From: Streptomyces qinzhouensis
Lineage (GTDB): Bacteria; Actinomycetota; Actinomycetes; Streptomycetales; Streptomycetaceae
DNA length: 64,000 nt
Direction of reading: 5' to 3'
Assembly (NCBI RefSeq): GCF_007856155.1
Contig: NZ_CP042266.1
Coordinates: 6,138,001-6,202,000, forward strand
The notes under the pieces were generated by a model, which was given only the letters and a program-made list of their open reading frames with translations, was not told where the DNA came from and did not search any database. Shown in pieces: positions 8,913 to 18,653 of this stretch (its first letter is position 1; the number at the start of each line of letters is the position of its first letter). Made by a program: the position numbers and the translations under genes.

Positions 8913-9322
8913 CGAAACGGAGCAGCGGTACGGATGACGGTGACGGTGACGGCGGTGGGGGTACGGAGGGTGCCGGGGGCGAGGCGGGTGGCGAGCGGGC
9001 CGGTGGGCTCGATGTGGTCGGACTCCAGCGCCGTTTGGTGGAGTTCGCCGAGGCGCGGGACTGGGGGCCCTACCACACGCCGAAGAACCTCGCCGTGGCG
9101 CTGAGCGTGGAGGCGGCCGAACTGGTCGAGATCTTCCAGTGGCTGACGCCGGAACAGTCGGCGGTGGTGATGGAGGACGAAGGGACGGCTCACCGGGTGC
9201 GGGACGAGGTGGCCGATGTGCTGGCGTATCTGCTCCAGTTCTGCGCGGTGGTCGGGGTCGACCCGCTGGCGGCGCTCTCCGACAAGATCGACCGCAACGA
9301 GCACCGCTTTCCGCGGAGTTGA
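8909..9322 (+). CDS. MazG-like / RS21-C6-type nucleotide pyrophosphohydrolase
   Basis: 137 aa from GTG 8909, overlapping the previous stop. After a Gly/Asp-rich leader of about 33 residues comes the all-alpha NTP-PPase fold: RDWGPYHTPKNLAVALSVEA, the ExxE metal ligands in EAAELVEIFQWL, and the second ExxD in DEVADVLAYLLQF. This family (dCTPase-like) hydrolyses dCTP or modified dNTPs to monophosphates. The acidic metal-binding residues look intact, so it should be active. Confidence 0.85.
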   Translation: MTKRSSGTDDGDGDGGGGTEGAGGEAGGERAGGLDVVGLQRRLVEFAEARDWGPYHTPKNLAVALSVEAAELVEIFQWLTPEQSAVVMEDEGTAHRVRDEVADVLAYLLQFCAVVGVDPLAALSDKIDRNEHRFPRS

Positions 9323-9630
9323 GACGGCGGGCGGCCGGCGCCATGGGCCGGATTCCGTATCCCGGACGGCGGTACGGACGCGGTTCACCCGTCGATCGGT
9401 TGTCCGGTATTGCCGGGGTTTTGGGAGTTTTCGGGGGGTGTTGGGAGTGGTGGGGATCCTGGTACCGGGCCTTTCGGATCATGGTTTCGTCACTCTCCGG
9501 AGTTATCGACTTGTTCACATCCGGCCTCCTGTCCATAGATTTCCGATTTCCTCTGGCTTTTTGACTCAAAGGCCTTCACGCTGGGTAATGAATCAATGGG
9601 CAGACAGTCGTACGATCGGGGGCGGCGTAC
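9323..9630. promoter_or_regulatory. Gap with candidate promoter for the DUF6099-like gene
   Basis: 308 bases without a gene. The last 120 bases are clearly AT-richer than the surroundings. TTGACT at 9561-9566 with TAATGA at 9586-9591 (19-base spacing, wider than ideal) is a possible sigma-70-type promoter 40 bases upstream of the next ATG. No operator is obvious. Confidence 0.35.
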
Positions 9631-10551
9631 ATGGACGCGGAACGACTCATCGACCTGAGTCGACACGCCCTTGCGCGGAGCAGGGCGGTTGCGGAGGTGG
9701 TGGCCGAGGCATGGCAGGCACAGATGCTCGCGCAGGCCATCGGTGGACAGTTGGTGGCCGTCGGCCCGCCCGAGCTGAGCAGGGACGCCCGCGGCCTCGC
9801 CGAAACCAGCGGCCCCGGGGCCGGGAGCCGGGACGGCCCGGCCGGGGTGGAGGTCGTGAGGGGCGGGATCAGAGCCGCTCACCTCACGGGGATCGACGAC
9901 CCTCGTGAGGCGCTGATCGCGCTGGGTGCGCTGCTCGCCGATGTGGGTATCGCCCTCGTCGGGGTTGCCTGTGCCACGGGCGAGGAGGGGTTGTACTGGC
10001 ACTGTGTCGAGGCGATGGACGCCGCCGACGAAGCGGGCGACAGGGTCCGGGCCATGCTGCGCAGGCTCTCGGCCGCGGATCTGGCCGGACGTGATCTGCG
10101 CAGGCCTCCGGGCGTGGTCGGGGAGCGGGCCGGCCCTCGGGGCGGGCCGGCCACCGGGGCAGGTGGTCCGGCCGGACCGTCGGGCGGCGACCGGGCTCGG
10201 GAGCGGGCGGCCGACCGAGGAGCCGAAGGGGTGCCGAGGAGCGGTGGGCTGCTGCCGGGTGAGCCCGAGCGGCGCAACGGCGCGGCCGTACGGGACGGAT
10301 GCGGGCATACCGCCGGTGCGAGTGGCCAGACCGTCGCCCGGCCCGCGCCCCCGTCCGTTACCCCGCCCCGGACGGACGGGCCGGTTTCCTGTCATGTGCC
10401 GCTGCCGCCCCGGGCGGGCCGGGGCGGAGGGTCCCCGGCTCCCCGCCCGAGAGCGGCCCGGCATTCGGACGGAGCGCCGGACGGAGCGCCGGACCACGGG
10501 GGCGCGCTGGGCGTCCCGGACGCGGTCGACTCGGCGGCGGGTTCCCCGTGA
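9631..10551 (+). CDS. DUF6099-like Streptomyces protein
   Basis: 306 aa from ATG 9631. The N-terminal 150 residues are helical and compact (LIDLSRHALARSRAVAEVV, then ALIALGALLADVGIALVGVA, then YWHCVEAMDAADEAGDRVR) and match my memory of DUF6099, a conserved Streptomyces protein of unknown function. Residues about 155-306 are a long disordered Gly/Pro/Arg tail with no domain. No signal peptide or membrane segment. It stands alone, with non-coding gaps on both sides. Confidence 0.6.
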   Translation: MDAERLIDLSRHALARSRAVAEVVAEAWQAQMLAQAIGGQLVAVGPPELSRDARGLAETSGPGAGSRDGPAGVEVVRGGIRAAHLTGIDDPREALIALGALLADVGIALVGVACATGEEGLYWHCVEAMDAADEAGDRVRAMLRRLSAADLAGRDLRRPPGVVGERAGPRGGPATGAGGPAGPSGGDRARERAADRGAEGVPRSGGLLPGEPERRNGAAVRDGCGHTAGASGQTVARPAPPSVTPPRTDGPVSCHVPLPPRAGRGGGSPAPRPRAARHSDGAPDGAPDHGGALGVPDAVDSAAGSP

Positions 10552-10578
10552 CCGGGTCCGTGGCCGCCCCCCTTGGCC

Positions 10579-10616
10579 GGTCCGGTGACCGGGTCCGGTG
10601 ACCAGGTCCGGTGACC
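10579..10616. repeat. Three 13-bp direct repeats
   Basis: GGTCCGGTGACC at 10579-10590, 10592-10603 and 10605-10616, separated by single bases (period 13). A partial copy precedes them just after the DUF6099-like stop. They lie in the 292-base gap before the LLM oxidoreductase. Function unknown. Confidence 0.75.
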
Positions 10617-10843
10617 GGGGCCGGGCATGGTCCCGAAGGTGGTTCACGGCGAGGCCCGGAGTGCGGCGGCGGGCCGGATGCGGGTGCGGAGGTTGGTGCC
10701 GGAAGAGCCGGGGCACTGCGGGGTGACCGCCCCGGCGGCGGCGCCCGAGGCCACCCGGCCGGCGGGTTTCGTCCCGCCGCGTGGGCGGGTCGCGGGTGAG
10801 GGCGGCGAGCTGTGCGGCCCCGACGGGGTGCAGGATGGAGGGT

Positions 10844-11767
10844 ATGGAACTCCGCATCTTCACCGAACCCCAGCAGGGCGCGAGCTACGACACGCTGCTG
10901 ACCGTCGCCAAGGCCACCGAGGATCTTGGGTTCGACGCCTTTTTTCGCTCTGATCATTATCTCGCCATGGGGTCCGCCGACGGTCTGCCCGGTCCGACCG
11001 ACGCCTGGATCACTCTGGCCGGGCTGGCCCGGGAGACGAGCCGGATCCGGCTCGGGACGCTGATGACGGCCGGCACGTTCCGGCTCCCCGGGGTGCTCGC
11101 CATCCAGGTGGCCCAGGTGGACCAGATGTCGGGCGGCCGGATCGAACTGGGATTGGGCGCGGGCTGGTTCGAGGAGGAGCACCGGGCGTACGGCATCCCC
11201 TTCCCCAAGGAGAAGTTCGCCCGTCTGGAAGAGCAGTTGGCCATCGTCACGGGCCTCTGGGACACACCGGTCGGCGACACCTTCTCGTACGACGGCACGC
11301 ATTACCGGCTCACGGACTCGCCCGCGCTCCCCAAGCCCGTGAACGGCCGGGTGCCGGTGCTGATCGGCGGTCACGGGGCGGCCCGCACCCCCCGCCTCGC
11401 CGCACGGTACGCGGACGAGTTCAACATCCCCTTCGCCTCCGTCGAGGACACCGAGCGGCAGTTCGGGCGGGTCAGGGCGGCCGCCGAAGCCCAGGGGCGC
11501 GGCCCGGACGAGCTGGTGTACTCGAACGCCCTGGTGGTCTGCGTCGGCCGGAACGACGCCGAAGTGGCTCGGCGGGCCGCGGCGATCGGCCGGGAGGTCG
11601 AGGAGCTGAAGTCGAACGGGCTGGCCGGTTCGCCCGCCGAGGTCGTCGACAAGATCGGACAGTACGCGGCCGCCGGATCGTCCCGGGTCTACCTCCAGAT
11701 CCTCGACCTGTCCGATCTCGACCATCTGGAGCTGATCTCCGCCGAGGTCCAGTCCCGGCTGGGCTGA
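10844..11767 (+). CDS. LLM-class F420-dependent oxidoreductase
   Basis: 307 aa from ATG 10844 (MELRIFTEPQQGASY); the frame opens earlier but that part is not protein-like. It has the luciferase-like TIM barrel of the F420-dependent clade: ATEDLGFDAFFRSDHYL, RIRLGTLMTAGTFRLPGVLA, and the cofactor-proximal DQMSGGRIELGLGAGWFEEE. Typical length. Such enzymes use F420 (or FMN) to reduce or oxidise small molecules; the substrate cannot be told. It is 4 bases from the next gene and likely co-transcribed with homocysteine methyltransferase. Confidence 0.85.
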   Translation: MELRIFTEPQQGASYDTLLTVAKATEDLGFDAFFRSDHYLAMGSADGLPGPTDAWITLAGLARETSRIRLGTLMTAGTFRLPGVLAIQVAQVDQMSGGRIELGLGAGWFEEEHRAYGIPFPKEKFARLEEQLAIVTGLWDTPVGDTFSYDGTHYRLTDSPALPKPVNGRVPVLIGGHGAARTPRLAARYADEFNIPFASVEDTERQFGRVRAAAEAQGRGPDELVYSNALVVCVGRNDAEVARRAAAIGREVEELKSNGLAGSPAEVVDKIGQYAAAGSSRVYLQILDLSDLDHLELISAEVQSRLG

Positions 11768-11771
11768 GTCC

Positions 11772-12710
11772 GTGCGCCCCGTCCGCCCGCTCGCCGAAGC
11801 TCTCGCCGAAGGAGCCCTCGTCCTCGACGGGGGCCTGGCGAGCCGACTGGAGGAGCAGGGGTGCGATCTCTCCGGCGAGCTGTGGTCGGCGCGCCTTCTG
11901 GCGGACGGCCCGGACCGGATCGAAGCCGCGCACCGGGCCTATGTGCGGGCGGGCGCCCGGGTGTTGATCACCGCGAGCTACCAGGCCTCGTACGAGGGGT
12001 TCGCCCGCCGTGGACTGACCCGGGCGGGGGCGGAGCGGCTGTTCACCCGCAGCGTGCGGCTCGCCCGGGCCGCCGCCGAGGACAGTTCCGACGAGGTGTG
12101 GGTCGCCGCCTCGGTCGGGCCGTACGGAGCGGTCCTCGCGGACGGCGGCGAGTACCGGGGCCGGTACGGTCTCACCGTCCGGGAACTGGAGCGGTTCCAC
12201 CGGCCGCGGGTCGAGGCACTGGCCGCCGCCGGGCCCGACGTCCTGGCTCTCGAGACCGTGCCGGACACGGACGAGGCGGAGGCACTGCTGCGGGCCGCCG
12301 AAGGCTGCGGGGTGCCCGTCTGGCTCTCGTACACGGTCAGCGGTACGCGGACCCGCGCCGGGCAGGACCTGGACACGGCCTTCGGGCTGGTCCGGGGTCT
12401 GGACCACGTGGTCGCCGCCGGTGTCAACTGCGGTGAGCCGCCGGACACCGCGGCGGCCGTCGCCCACGCGGCCCGGCTGACGGGGAAACCCGTCGTGGCC
12501 TATCCGAACAGCGGCGAAACCTGGGACGCGCGGCGCGGTGCCTGGACCGGCCCGGTCACCTACAACGCCCACCGGGTGACCGACTGGCTGAACGCGGGTG
12601 CCCGGCTGGTCGGCGGCTGCTGCCGGACCGGACCCGGCACGATCGCCGATGTCGCCGCCACCGTCTCGGCGTACGAACCGGGAGCGGGCGGCGGGGCGGG
12701 CCGCGGCTGA
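11772..12710 (+). CDS. mmuM: Homocysteine S-methyltransferase
   Basis: 312 aa from GTG 11772, only 4 bases after the LLM stop. Family landmarks: LVLDGGLASRLEEQG at the N-terminus, the first zinc Cys in AGVNCGEP and the paired zinc Cys in GGCCRTGP. It transfers a methyl group from S-methylmethionine (or S-adenosylmethionine) to homocysteine to give methionine in the cytosol. All three zinc-ligand cysteines are present. The usual S-methylmethionine permease partner is absent. Confidence 0.9.
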   Translation: MRPVRPLAEALAEGALVLDGGLASRLEEQGCDLSGELWSARLLADGPDRIEAAHRAYVRAGARVLITASYQASYEGFARRGLTRAGAERLFTRSVRLARAAAEDSSDEVWVAASVGPYGAVLADGGEYRGRYGLTVRELERFHRPRVEALAAAGPDVLALETVPDTDEAEALLRAAEGCGVPVWLSYTVSGTRTRAGQDLDTAFGLVRGLDHVVAAGVNCGEPPDTAAAVAHAARLTGKPVVAYPNSGETWDARRGAWTGPVTYNAHRVTDWLNAGARLVGGCCRTGPGTIADVAATVSAYEPGAGGGAGRG

Positions 12711-12830
12711 ACTCCGTCCCGGCACCCGGGCGTGAGACCTGACGGGAAGGATCGCCCGGGCCCCGCCCTCCCGCCGGGGCCGGGGGATATTCCCGGCGCC
12801 CGCGGTCCGGAATCCGCCATAATCGGGCTG

Positions 12831-14423
12831 GTGTTCTTGACGATCCGAACGACCGGTACCCCCGAACGACCCGCCACCGACCTGGGCTTTCTGCTGCACA
12901 AGCATCCCGGTAAGGCACAGTCGTTCTCCACCTCGCACGGGCGGGCGCACGTCTTCTACCCCGAGGCGTCCCCCGAGTCCTGTACGGCCGCACTACTGCT
13001 CGAGGTGGATCCGGTGGCGCTGGTGCGGCGCAGCAAGGAGAAGGGCCGCGGCGGCGCGCCCGACGCCGCCCTGGCGCAGTACGTCAACGACCGCCCCTAC
13101 GCGGCCTCCTCCCTGCTGGCCGTGGCTCTGAGCACGGTCTTCAGGAGCGCTCTCCACGGGCAGTGCACCGCGCTCCCGGAGCGGGCGGAGGCCCCGATGC
13201 CGCTGCGTATCGAGGTGCCCGCGCTCCCGGCCCGCGGCGGACCCGAACTGGTCGCCAAGCTCTTCGAACCCCTGGGCTGGGACCGGGTCGAGGCCCACCC
13301 GGTCGCCCTGGACGAGCAGTTCCCCGAATGGGGCGACTCCCGCTATGTGCAACTCGTCCTCGAGGGCGAACTGCGGCTCTCGGAAGCGCTCCGGCAGTTG
13401 TACGTCCTGCTCCCGGTACTCGACGACGCCAAGCACTACTGGGTCGCACCGGACGAGGTCGACAAGCTGATCCGCGCCGGGGAGGGCTGGCTCGCCGACC
13501 ACCCGGAACGCAAGCTCATCACCAGCCGTTATCTCTCCCGCCGCTGGGGTCTGACCCGGCAGGCCACGGAGCGGCTGGAACTCGTCCGGCTGGCCGAGGC
13601 CGACCACCTCGACATCGAGGACGTCGACAACGCCGTGGACGAGACCACCGACACCGAGGAACGGCCGCTGCCCCTGGCCGAGCAGCGGCGTGAGGCCGTC
13701 CTGGCGGCACTGCGCGCCGCGGGCGCCGCCCGGGTCCTCGACCTGGGCTGCGGGCAGGGCCAGCTGGTGCAGGCGCTCCTCAAGGACGTCCGCTTCACCG
13801 AGATCGTCGGTGTCGATGTCTCCGTACGGGCGCTGACGGTCGCGGCGCGGCGGCTCAAGCTGGACCGCATGGGCGAGCGGCAGGCCGGCCGGGTGACGCT
13901 CCTCCAGGGCGCGCTCACCTACACAGACACCCGGCTCAAGGGCTATGACGCCGCCGTGCTCAGCGAGGTCATCGAACATCTCGACCTGCCGCGACTGCCC
14001 GCGCTGGTGTACGCGGTCTTCCGCTCGGCCCGGCCCTCGACCGTCGTCGTGACCACGCCGAACGTCGAGTACAACGTCCGCTGGGAGACCCTGCCCGCCG
14101 GGCACGTACGCCACGGGGACCACCGATTCGAATGGACCCGGGAGGAGTTCCGGGCCTGGGCGGACGAGGTCGCCGCAGGGCACGGCTACACCGTCGGGTA
14201 TCTGCCCGTAGGGCCCGATGACCCCGAGGTGGGCCCACCGACCCAGATGGCGGTCTTCACCCGTACCGACGACGACCGCACCGCCGGACCCGGCCGCGAC
14301 ACCAGCCGCACCGGAGAGACCAGCACCGGAACCACCCGTACCGGAACCACCCGCACCGGGGATACCCGCGACAACACCCGCACCGGGGACACCCGCACCG
14401 AGAAGGAGGCGAAGGCCGCATGA
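12831..14423 (+). CDS. hen1: 3'-terminal RNA ribose 2'-O-methyltransferase Hen1
   Basis: 530 aa from GTG 12831 (MFLTIRTTGTPERP; a TTG two codons on is an alternative). The N-terminal Pnkp-interacting half (about 1-260) begins LGFLLHKHPGKAQSF. The C-terminal SAM-dependent methyltransferase has VLDLGCGQGQLV, then the metal-binding EVIEHLD and the downstream His residues in RHGDHRFEW. In the bacterial system Hen1 marks the 3' end of a cleaved RNA with a 2'-O-methyl group before sealing, which blocks re-cleavage at that site. The last 45 residues are a Thr/Arg/Gly repeat tail not found in the core family. Overlaps pnkp by 4 bases (ATGA). Confidence 0.93.
   Translation: MFLTIRTTGTPERPATDLGFLLHKHPGKAQSFSTSHGRAHVFYPEASPESCTAALLLEVDPVALVRRSKEKGRGGAPDAALAQYVNDRPYAASSLLAVALSTVFRSALHGQCTALPERAEAPMPLRIEVPALPARGGPELVAKLFEPLGWDRVEAHPVALDEQFPEWGDSRYVQLVLEGELRLSEALRQLYVLLPVLDDAKHYWVAPDEVDKLIRAGEGWLADHPERKLITSRYLSRRWGLTRQATERLELVRLAEADHLDIEDVDNAVDETTDTEERPLPLAEQRREAVLAALRAAGAARVLDLGCGQGQLVQALLKDVRFTEIVGVDVSVRALTVAARRLKLDRMGERQAGRVTLLQGALTYTDTRLKGYDAAVLSEVIEHLDLPRLPALVYAVFRSARPSTVVVTTPNVEYNVRWETLPAGHVRHGDHRFEWTREEFRAWADEVAAGHGYTVGYLPVGPDDPEVGPPTQMAVFTRTDDDRTAGPGRDTSRTGETSTGTTRTGTTRTGDTRDNTRTGDTRTEKEAKAA
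14301..14400 (+). repeat. 15-bp tandem repeat encoding the Hen1 tail
   Basis: About five imperfect copies of ACCCGYACCGGRRAY (period 15) encode repeated TRTGT / TRTGD pentapeptides at the end of Hen1. In-frame repeat expansion lengthens the tail without a frameshift. Confidence 0.8.
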
Positions 14424-17041
14424 CCACCCCCCGGAAGACCGGCACCACGGGTGTCGCGGCCCCCGGCGAAAGCGTGCCCGGTGCGCCGGCGAGACGCCGT
14501 CTCCCGGTCACCGACCTCTCCCTCGTCGTCCTCATCGGCGCCAGCGGATCCGGCAAGTCCACCTTCGCCCGCCGTCACTTCAAGCCCACCGAGATCATCT
14601 CCTCGGACTTCTGCCGCGGCCTCGTCGCCGACGACGAGAACGACCAGTCGGCCAGCCGTGATGCCTTCGACGTCCTTCACTACATCGCGGGCAAGCGGCT
14701 CGCCGCCGGACGGCTGACCGTCGTCGATGCCACCAATGTGCAGACCGAGAGCCGCAAGCAGCTCGTCCGGCTGGCGCGCGAGCACGACGTCCTGCCGATC
14801 GCGATCGTCCTCGACCTGCCCGAGGAGGTCTGCGCCGAACGGAACGCCACCCGCCCCGACCGGGCCGGAATGCCCCGCCGGGTCATCAAACGCCACCGTG
14901 CCGAGCTGCGCCGCTCCCTGCGCGGACTGGAACGCGAGGGCTTCCGCAAGGTGCACGTCCTGCGCAGCGCCGCCGAGGCGGACACGGCCGAGATCGTCCT
15001 CGAACGCCGTTTCAACGACCTCCGGCACCTCACCGGCCCCTTCGACATCATCGGCGATATCCACGGGTGCAGCTCCGAACTGGACACCCTGCTGACGAAG
15101 CTCGGATACGAGAACGGCGCCCACCGGGACGGCCGGACCGCCGTCTTCGTCGGTGACCTGGTCGACCGCGGACCGGACAGCCCCGGTGTCCTGCGGCGGG
15201 TGATGTCCATGGTCGCCTCCGGAAACGCGCTCTGCGTCCCCGGGAACCATGAGAACAAGCTCGGCCGTTACCTCAAGGGACGGAACGTCCAGCACACCCA
15301 CGGACTCGCCGAGACCATCGCCCAGCTGGAGCAGGAGGACGAGAAGGACCCCGCCTTCCGAGAGCGGGTGAGGGAGTTCATCGACGGACTGGTCAGCCAC
15401 TATGTGCTCGACGGCGGTGCCCTCGTCGTCTGCCATGCCGGACTGCCGGAGAAGTACCACGGCCGCACCTCCGGCCGGGTCCGCTCGCACGCCCTTTACG
15501 GGGACACCACGGGTGAGACCGATGAATTCGGCCTGCCCGTCCGCTACCCCTGGGCGGAGGAGTACCGCGGCCGGGCCGCCGTCGTCTACGGCCACACCCC
15601 CGTGCCCAACACCTCGTGGATCAACAACACCATCTGCCTCGACACTGGTGCCGTCTTCGGCGGGAAGATGACCGCGCTGCGCTGGCCCGAGCGCGAACTG
15701 GTCGACGTACCCGCCGAACAGGTCTGGTACGAACCGGCCAAGCCGCTGCTCACCGATGCCCCCGGTGCCCGCGAGGGGCGGCCGCTCGACCTCGCCGACG
15801 TCCAGGGGCGGCGGGTCGTCGAAACCACCCATCTCGCCCGGGTCGGCGTCCGCGAGGAGAACGCGGCGGCCGCCCTGGAGGTGATGAGCCGGTTCGCCGT
15901 CGACCCCCGGCTGCTCACCTATCTCCCGCCGACCATGGCGCCGACCGCGACCTCCCAGGAGGACGGCTATCTGGAGCACCCGGCCGAGGCGTTCGCTCAG
16001 TACCGCGACGACGGCGTCGCACGGGTCGTCTGCCAGGAGAAGCACATGGGCTCCCGCGCCGTCGCCCTGGTCTGCCGCTCCGGGCCCGCCGCACACGACC
16101 GCTTCGGCGTCGGCACCCCGGACGGCACCGGTGGGCCGACCGGCGCGCTCTACACCCGTACCGGACGGCCCTTCTTCACCGACGAGGCCTTCACCGAACA
16201 GATCATCGACCGGCTGCGCGCCGCCGTGACGGCGGCCGGGCTCTGGGACGAACTGAACACCGACTGGCTGTTGCTGGACGCCGAACTGATGCCGTGGTCG
16301 CTGAAGGCGTCCGGGCTGCTGCGCGGGCAGTACGCGGCCGTGGGCGCCGCGGCCGGAGCGGTCTTCCCCCGGGCCACGGCCGCACTGGAGGCCGCCGCCG
16401 CCCGGGGCGTCGACGTCGACGGGCTGCTGGCCGTCCAGCGGGAACGGGCCGTCGACGCGGCCGCTTTCACCGAGGCCTACCGCCGCTACTGCTGGACGAC
16501 GGACGGCCTGGAGGGCGTGCGGTTCGCTCCGTTCCAGATCCTCGCCGCCCAGGGCCGTTCACTGGCGGCTGTCTCCCACGAGGAACAGCTCGACCTGATC
16601 GACCGGCTGGTGACACACGACCCGACCGGGTTGCTCCGGACGACCCGGCGACTGATTGTCGACACCGGCGACGAGGAGTCCGTCCGCGCCGGAACCGACT
16701 GGTGGCTGGCGATGACCGAGGAGGGCGGCGAGGGCATGGTGGTGAAACCGCTCCAGCCGCTCGTCCGCACCCCGAAGGGCGCCCTGGTCCAGCCCGGGAT
16801 CAAGGTCCGCGGCCGGGAGTACCTCCGGATCGTGTACGGACCGGAGTACACCCGCCCGGCCCACCTCGAGCAGCTCCGGAAGCGCTTCCTCAACCACAAG
16901 CGGTCGCTCGCCCTGCGCGAGTACGCCCTCGGCCTCGAGGCGCTGGACCGGCTCGCCGCCGGGGAGCCGCTGTGGCGGATCCACGAGGCGGTCTTCGCGG
17001 TGCTGGCCCTGGAGTCGGAGCCCGTCGACCCGAGGCTCTGA
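14420..17041 (+). CDS. pnkp: Polynucleotide kinase-phosphatase-ligase Pnkp
   Basis: 873 aa with three catalytic modules in order. 5' kinase: P-loop GASGSGKST (residues about 40-48). Central metallophosphatase: GDIHG at about 213, [13 protein letters not shown] and PGNHENK, acting on 2',3'-cyclic and 3' phosphates. C-terminal ligase-like nucleotidyltransferase: EKHMGSRA with the nucleophilic Lys at about 540. With Hen1 this forms the bacterial heterotetrameric RNA repair complex that mends RNAs cut by ribotoxins such as anticodon nucleases. All signature residues are present and the length is normal, so it should be functional. Start is the ATG overlapping the hen1 stop. Confidence 0.95.
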   Translation: MTTPRKTGTTGVAAPGESVPGAPARRRLPVTDLSLVVLIGASGSGKSTFARRHFKPTEIISSDFCRGLVADDENDQSASRDAFDVLHYIAGKRLAAGRLTVVDATNVQTESRKQLVRLAREHDVLPIAIVLDLPEEVCAERNATRPDRAGMPRRVIKRHRAELRRSLRGLEREGFRKVHVLRSAAEADTAEIVLERRFNDLRHLTGPFDIIGDIHGCSSELDTLLTKLGYENGAHRDGRTAVFVGDLVDRGPDSPGVLRRVMSMVASGNALCVPGNHENKLGRYLKGRNVQHTHGLAETIAQLEQEDEKDPAFRERVREFIDGLVSHYVLDGGALVVCHAGLPEKYHGRTSGRVRSHALYGDTTGETDEFGLPVRYPWAEEYRGRAAVVYGHTPVPNTSWINNTICLDTGAVFGGKMTALRWPERELVDVPAEQVWYEPAKPLLTDAPGAREGRPLDLADVQGRRVVETTHLARVGVREENAAAALEVMSRFAVDPRLLTYLPPTMAPTATSQEDGYLEHPAEAFAQYRDDGVARVVCQEKHMGSRAVALVCRSGPAAHDRFGVGTPDGTGGPTGALYTRTGRPFFTDEAFTEQIIDRLRAAVTAAGLWDELNTDWLLLDAELMPWSLKASGLLRGQYAAVGAAAGAVFPRATAALEAAAARGVDVDGLLAVQRERAVDAAAFTEAYRRYCWTTDGLEGVRFAPFQILAAQGRSLAAVSHEEQLDLIDRLVTHDPTGLLRTTRRLIVDTGDEESVRAGTDWWLAMTEEGGEGMVVKPLQPLVRTPKGALVQPGIKVRGREYLRIVYGPEYTRPAHLEQLRKRFLNHKRSLALREYALGLEALDRLAAGEPLWRIHEAVFAVLALESEPVDPRL

Positions 17042-17057
17042 CCCCGCTTCCGCCGGA

Positions 17058-17090
17058 GCCCGGTGCGGTGCCCCGCGTACCGCACCGGGC
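17058..17090. terminator. Terminator after pnkp
   Basis: Perfect 12-bp stem GCCCGGTGCGGT (17058-17069) and its complement (17079-17090) around a 9-base loop, 17 bases past the pnkp stop. It ends the hen1-pnkp operon and isolates arcA. Confidence 0.85.
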
Positions 17091-17175
17091 CGCCCGGGCC
17101 ACCGGGACCCGGCGGCGGGACGACCGTGCCGGTGTCCACCGGGTGAAGGGCCGCGCGGACGGTGAGGATAGAGAT

Positions 17176-18408
17176 ATGGGATTCCATGTCGACTCCGAGA
17201 CCGGGCGGCTGCGCCGGGTCGTACTGCACCGGCCGGATCTGGAGCTGAAGAGGCTCACCCCCGGCAACAAGGACGCACTGCTCTTCGACGATGTGCTCTG
17301 GGTCCGCCGGGCCCGGGCCGAACACGACGGCTTCGCGGACGTCCTGCGCGACCGCGGCGTCGAGGTACATCTCTTCGGCGATCTGCTGCGCGAGTCGCTG
17401 GAGATCCCCGAGGCGCGCACACTCGTCCTCGACCGGGTCTTCGACGAGAAGGAGTACGGACCGCTCGCCACCGGCCATCTTCGTGACGCCTTCGACAAGA
17501 TGACCACCGCGGACCTGGTGGCGGCCCTGGTCGGAGGGATGACCAAGCGGGAGTTCCTCGCCGGGCACCCCGAGCCCACTTCCGTACGGTTCCACGCGAT
17601 GGAACTGGACGACTTCCTGCTGGATCCGCTGCCCAACCACCTCTTCACCCGCGACACCTCGGCCTGGATCTACGACGGGGTCTCCATCAATGCCATGCGC
17701 TGGCCCGCCCGGCGGCGCGAGACGGTCCACTTCGAGGCGATCTACGCCCATCATCCGCTGTTCACCGGGCCGCAGGCCGGACCCTTCCACCACTGGTCAC
17801 GGGGGCAGGCCGACTATCCCTCCACCATCGAGGGCGGGGACGTCCTGGTCATCGGGAACGGCGCGGTCCTCATCGGGATGAGCGAACGGACCACCCCTCA
17901 GGCGGTGGAGATGCTGGCCAAGGGGCTGTTCGCGGCCGGCTCGGCACGGACCATCGTGGCCCTGGACATGCCGAAACGGCGGGCTTTCATGCATCTCGAC
18001 ACCGTGATGACCATGGTCGACGGCTCCACCTTCACCCAGTACGGGGGACTCGGCATGCTCCGCTCCTACACGATCGAGCCCGCGGAGGGCCCGCAGGCCC
18101 TGCGGGTCAGCGACCATCCGCCCGAGCACATGCACAGTGCCATCGCCGCCGCGCTGGGACTGAAGGAGATCAGGGTTCTGACCGCCACCCAGGACGTACA
18201 CGCGGCCGCGCGCGAACAGTGGGACGACGGATGCAATGTGCTGGCCGTCGAGCCCGGGGTGGTGGTCGCGTACGAGCGCAACGCGACCACCAATACGCAT
18301 CTGCGCAAACAGGGCATCGAGGTGATCGAGATCCCGGGGAGCGAACTCGGGCGGGGGCGGGGCGGGCCGCGGTGCATGAGCTGCCCCGTCGAACGCGACG
18401 CCGTCTGA
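17176..18408 (+). CDS. arcA: Arginine deiminase
   Basis: 410 aa from ATG 17176 ([20 protein letters not shown]). It converts arginine to citrulline plus ammonia, the first step of the ADI pathway. Landmarks: [12 protein letters not shown] and LLFDDVLWV near the N-terminus, [21 protein letters not shown], and the C-terminal CMSCPVERD carrying the catalytic Cys. Length and motifs are normal. The next gene encodes ornithine carbamoyltransferase, the second ADI enzyme, but no carbamate kinase (arcC) or arginine/ornithine antiporter is nearby, so energy yield by the full pathway is not shown. Confidence 0.95.
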   Translation: MGFHVDSETGRLRRVVLHRPDLELKRLTPGNKDALLFDDVLWVRRARAEHDGFADVLRDRGVEVHLFGDLLRESLEIPEARTLVLDRVFDEKEYGPLATGHLRDAFDKMTTADLVAALVGGMTKREFLAGHPEPTSVRFHAMELDDFLLDPLPNHLFTRDTSAWIYDGVSINAMRWPARRRETVHFEAIYAHHPLFTGPQAGPFHHWSRGQADYPSTIEGGDVLVIGNGAVLIGMSERTTPQAVEMLAKGLFAAGSARTIVALDMPKRRAFMHLDTVMTMVDGSTFTQYGGLGMLRSYTIEPAEGPQALRVSDHPPEHMHSAIAAALGLKEIRVLTATQDVHAAAREQWDDGCNVLAVEPGVVVAYERNATTNTHLRKQGIEVIEIPGSELGRGRGGPRCMSCPVERDAV

Positions 18409-18452
18409 CCTTCCCCTACCCCCCTACCTCCTTACCTTCCCCTTCCCCTTCG

Positions 18453-18510
18453 CTTTCCTCTCCCTCTCCCTCTCCCTCTCCCTCTCCCTCTCCCTCTCCC
18501 TCTTTCTCTT
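18453..18510. repeat. Polypyrimidine tract with seven TCCCTC repeats
   Basis: 58 bases of pure pyrimidine on the plus strand, including seven perfect TCCCTC units at 18461-18502. It continues a pyrimidine-rich run from the arcA stop. Such homopurine-homopyrimidine mirror repeats can form triplex DNA, and as mRNA would be unstructured. It lies in the arcA-argF gap. Confidence 0.85.
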
Positions 18511-18594
18511 GTCTGTCCGTCCGTCTCCGCTGTTTCCTTCCGGCCCGCTTGCCGCGCACCCGGGGTTTGGCCGCGCGGGCCGAAGGACACTCTG

Positions 18595-18617
18595 TATAGT
18601 GATGCGTGTTGACGCAT
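18595..18617 (+). promoter_or_regulatory. argF promoter -10 element with overlapping inverted repeat
   Basis: TATAGT at 18595-18600 resembles a -10 box. Immediately downstream ATGCGT (18602-18607) and ACGCAT (18612-18617) form a perfect 6-bp inverted repeat with a 4-base spacer, where RNA polymerase would start. This is the expected place for a repressor. ArgR is the natural candidate but the match to an ARG box is not strong. No good -35 was found. Confidence 0.45.
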
Positions 18618-18653
18618 ACGCTTCCACCGCCGCGACCGACCCAGGAGCACGCC

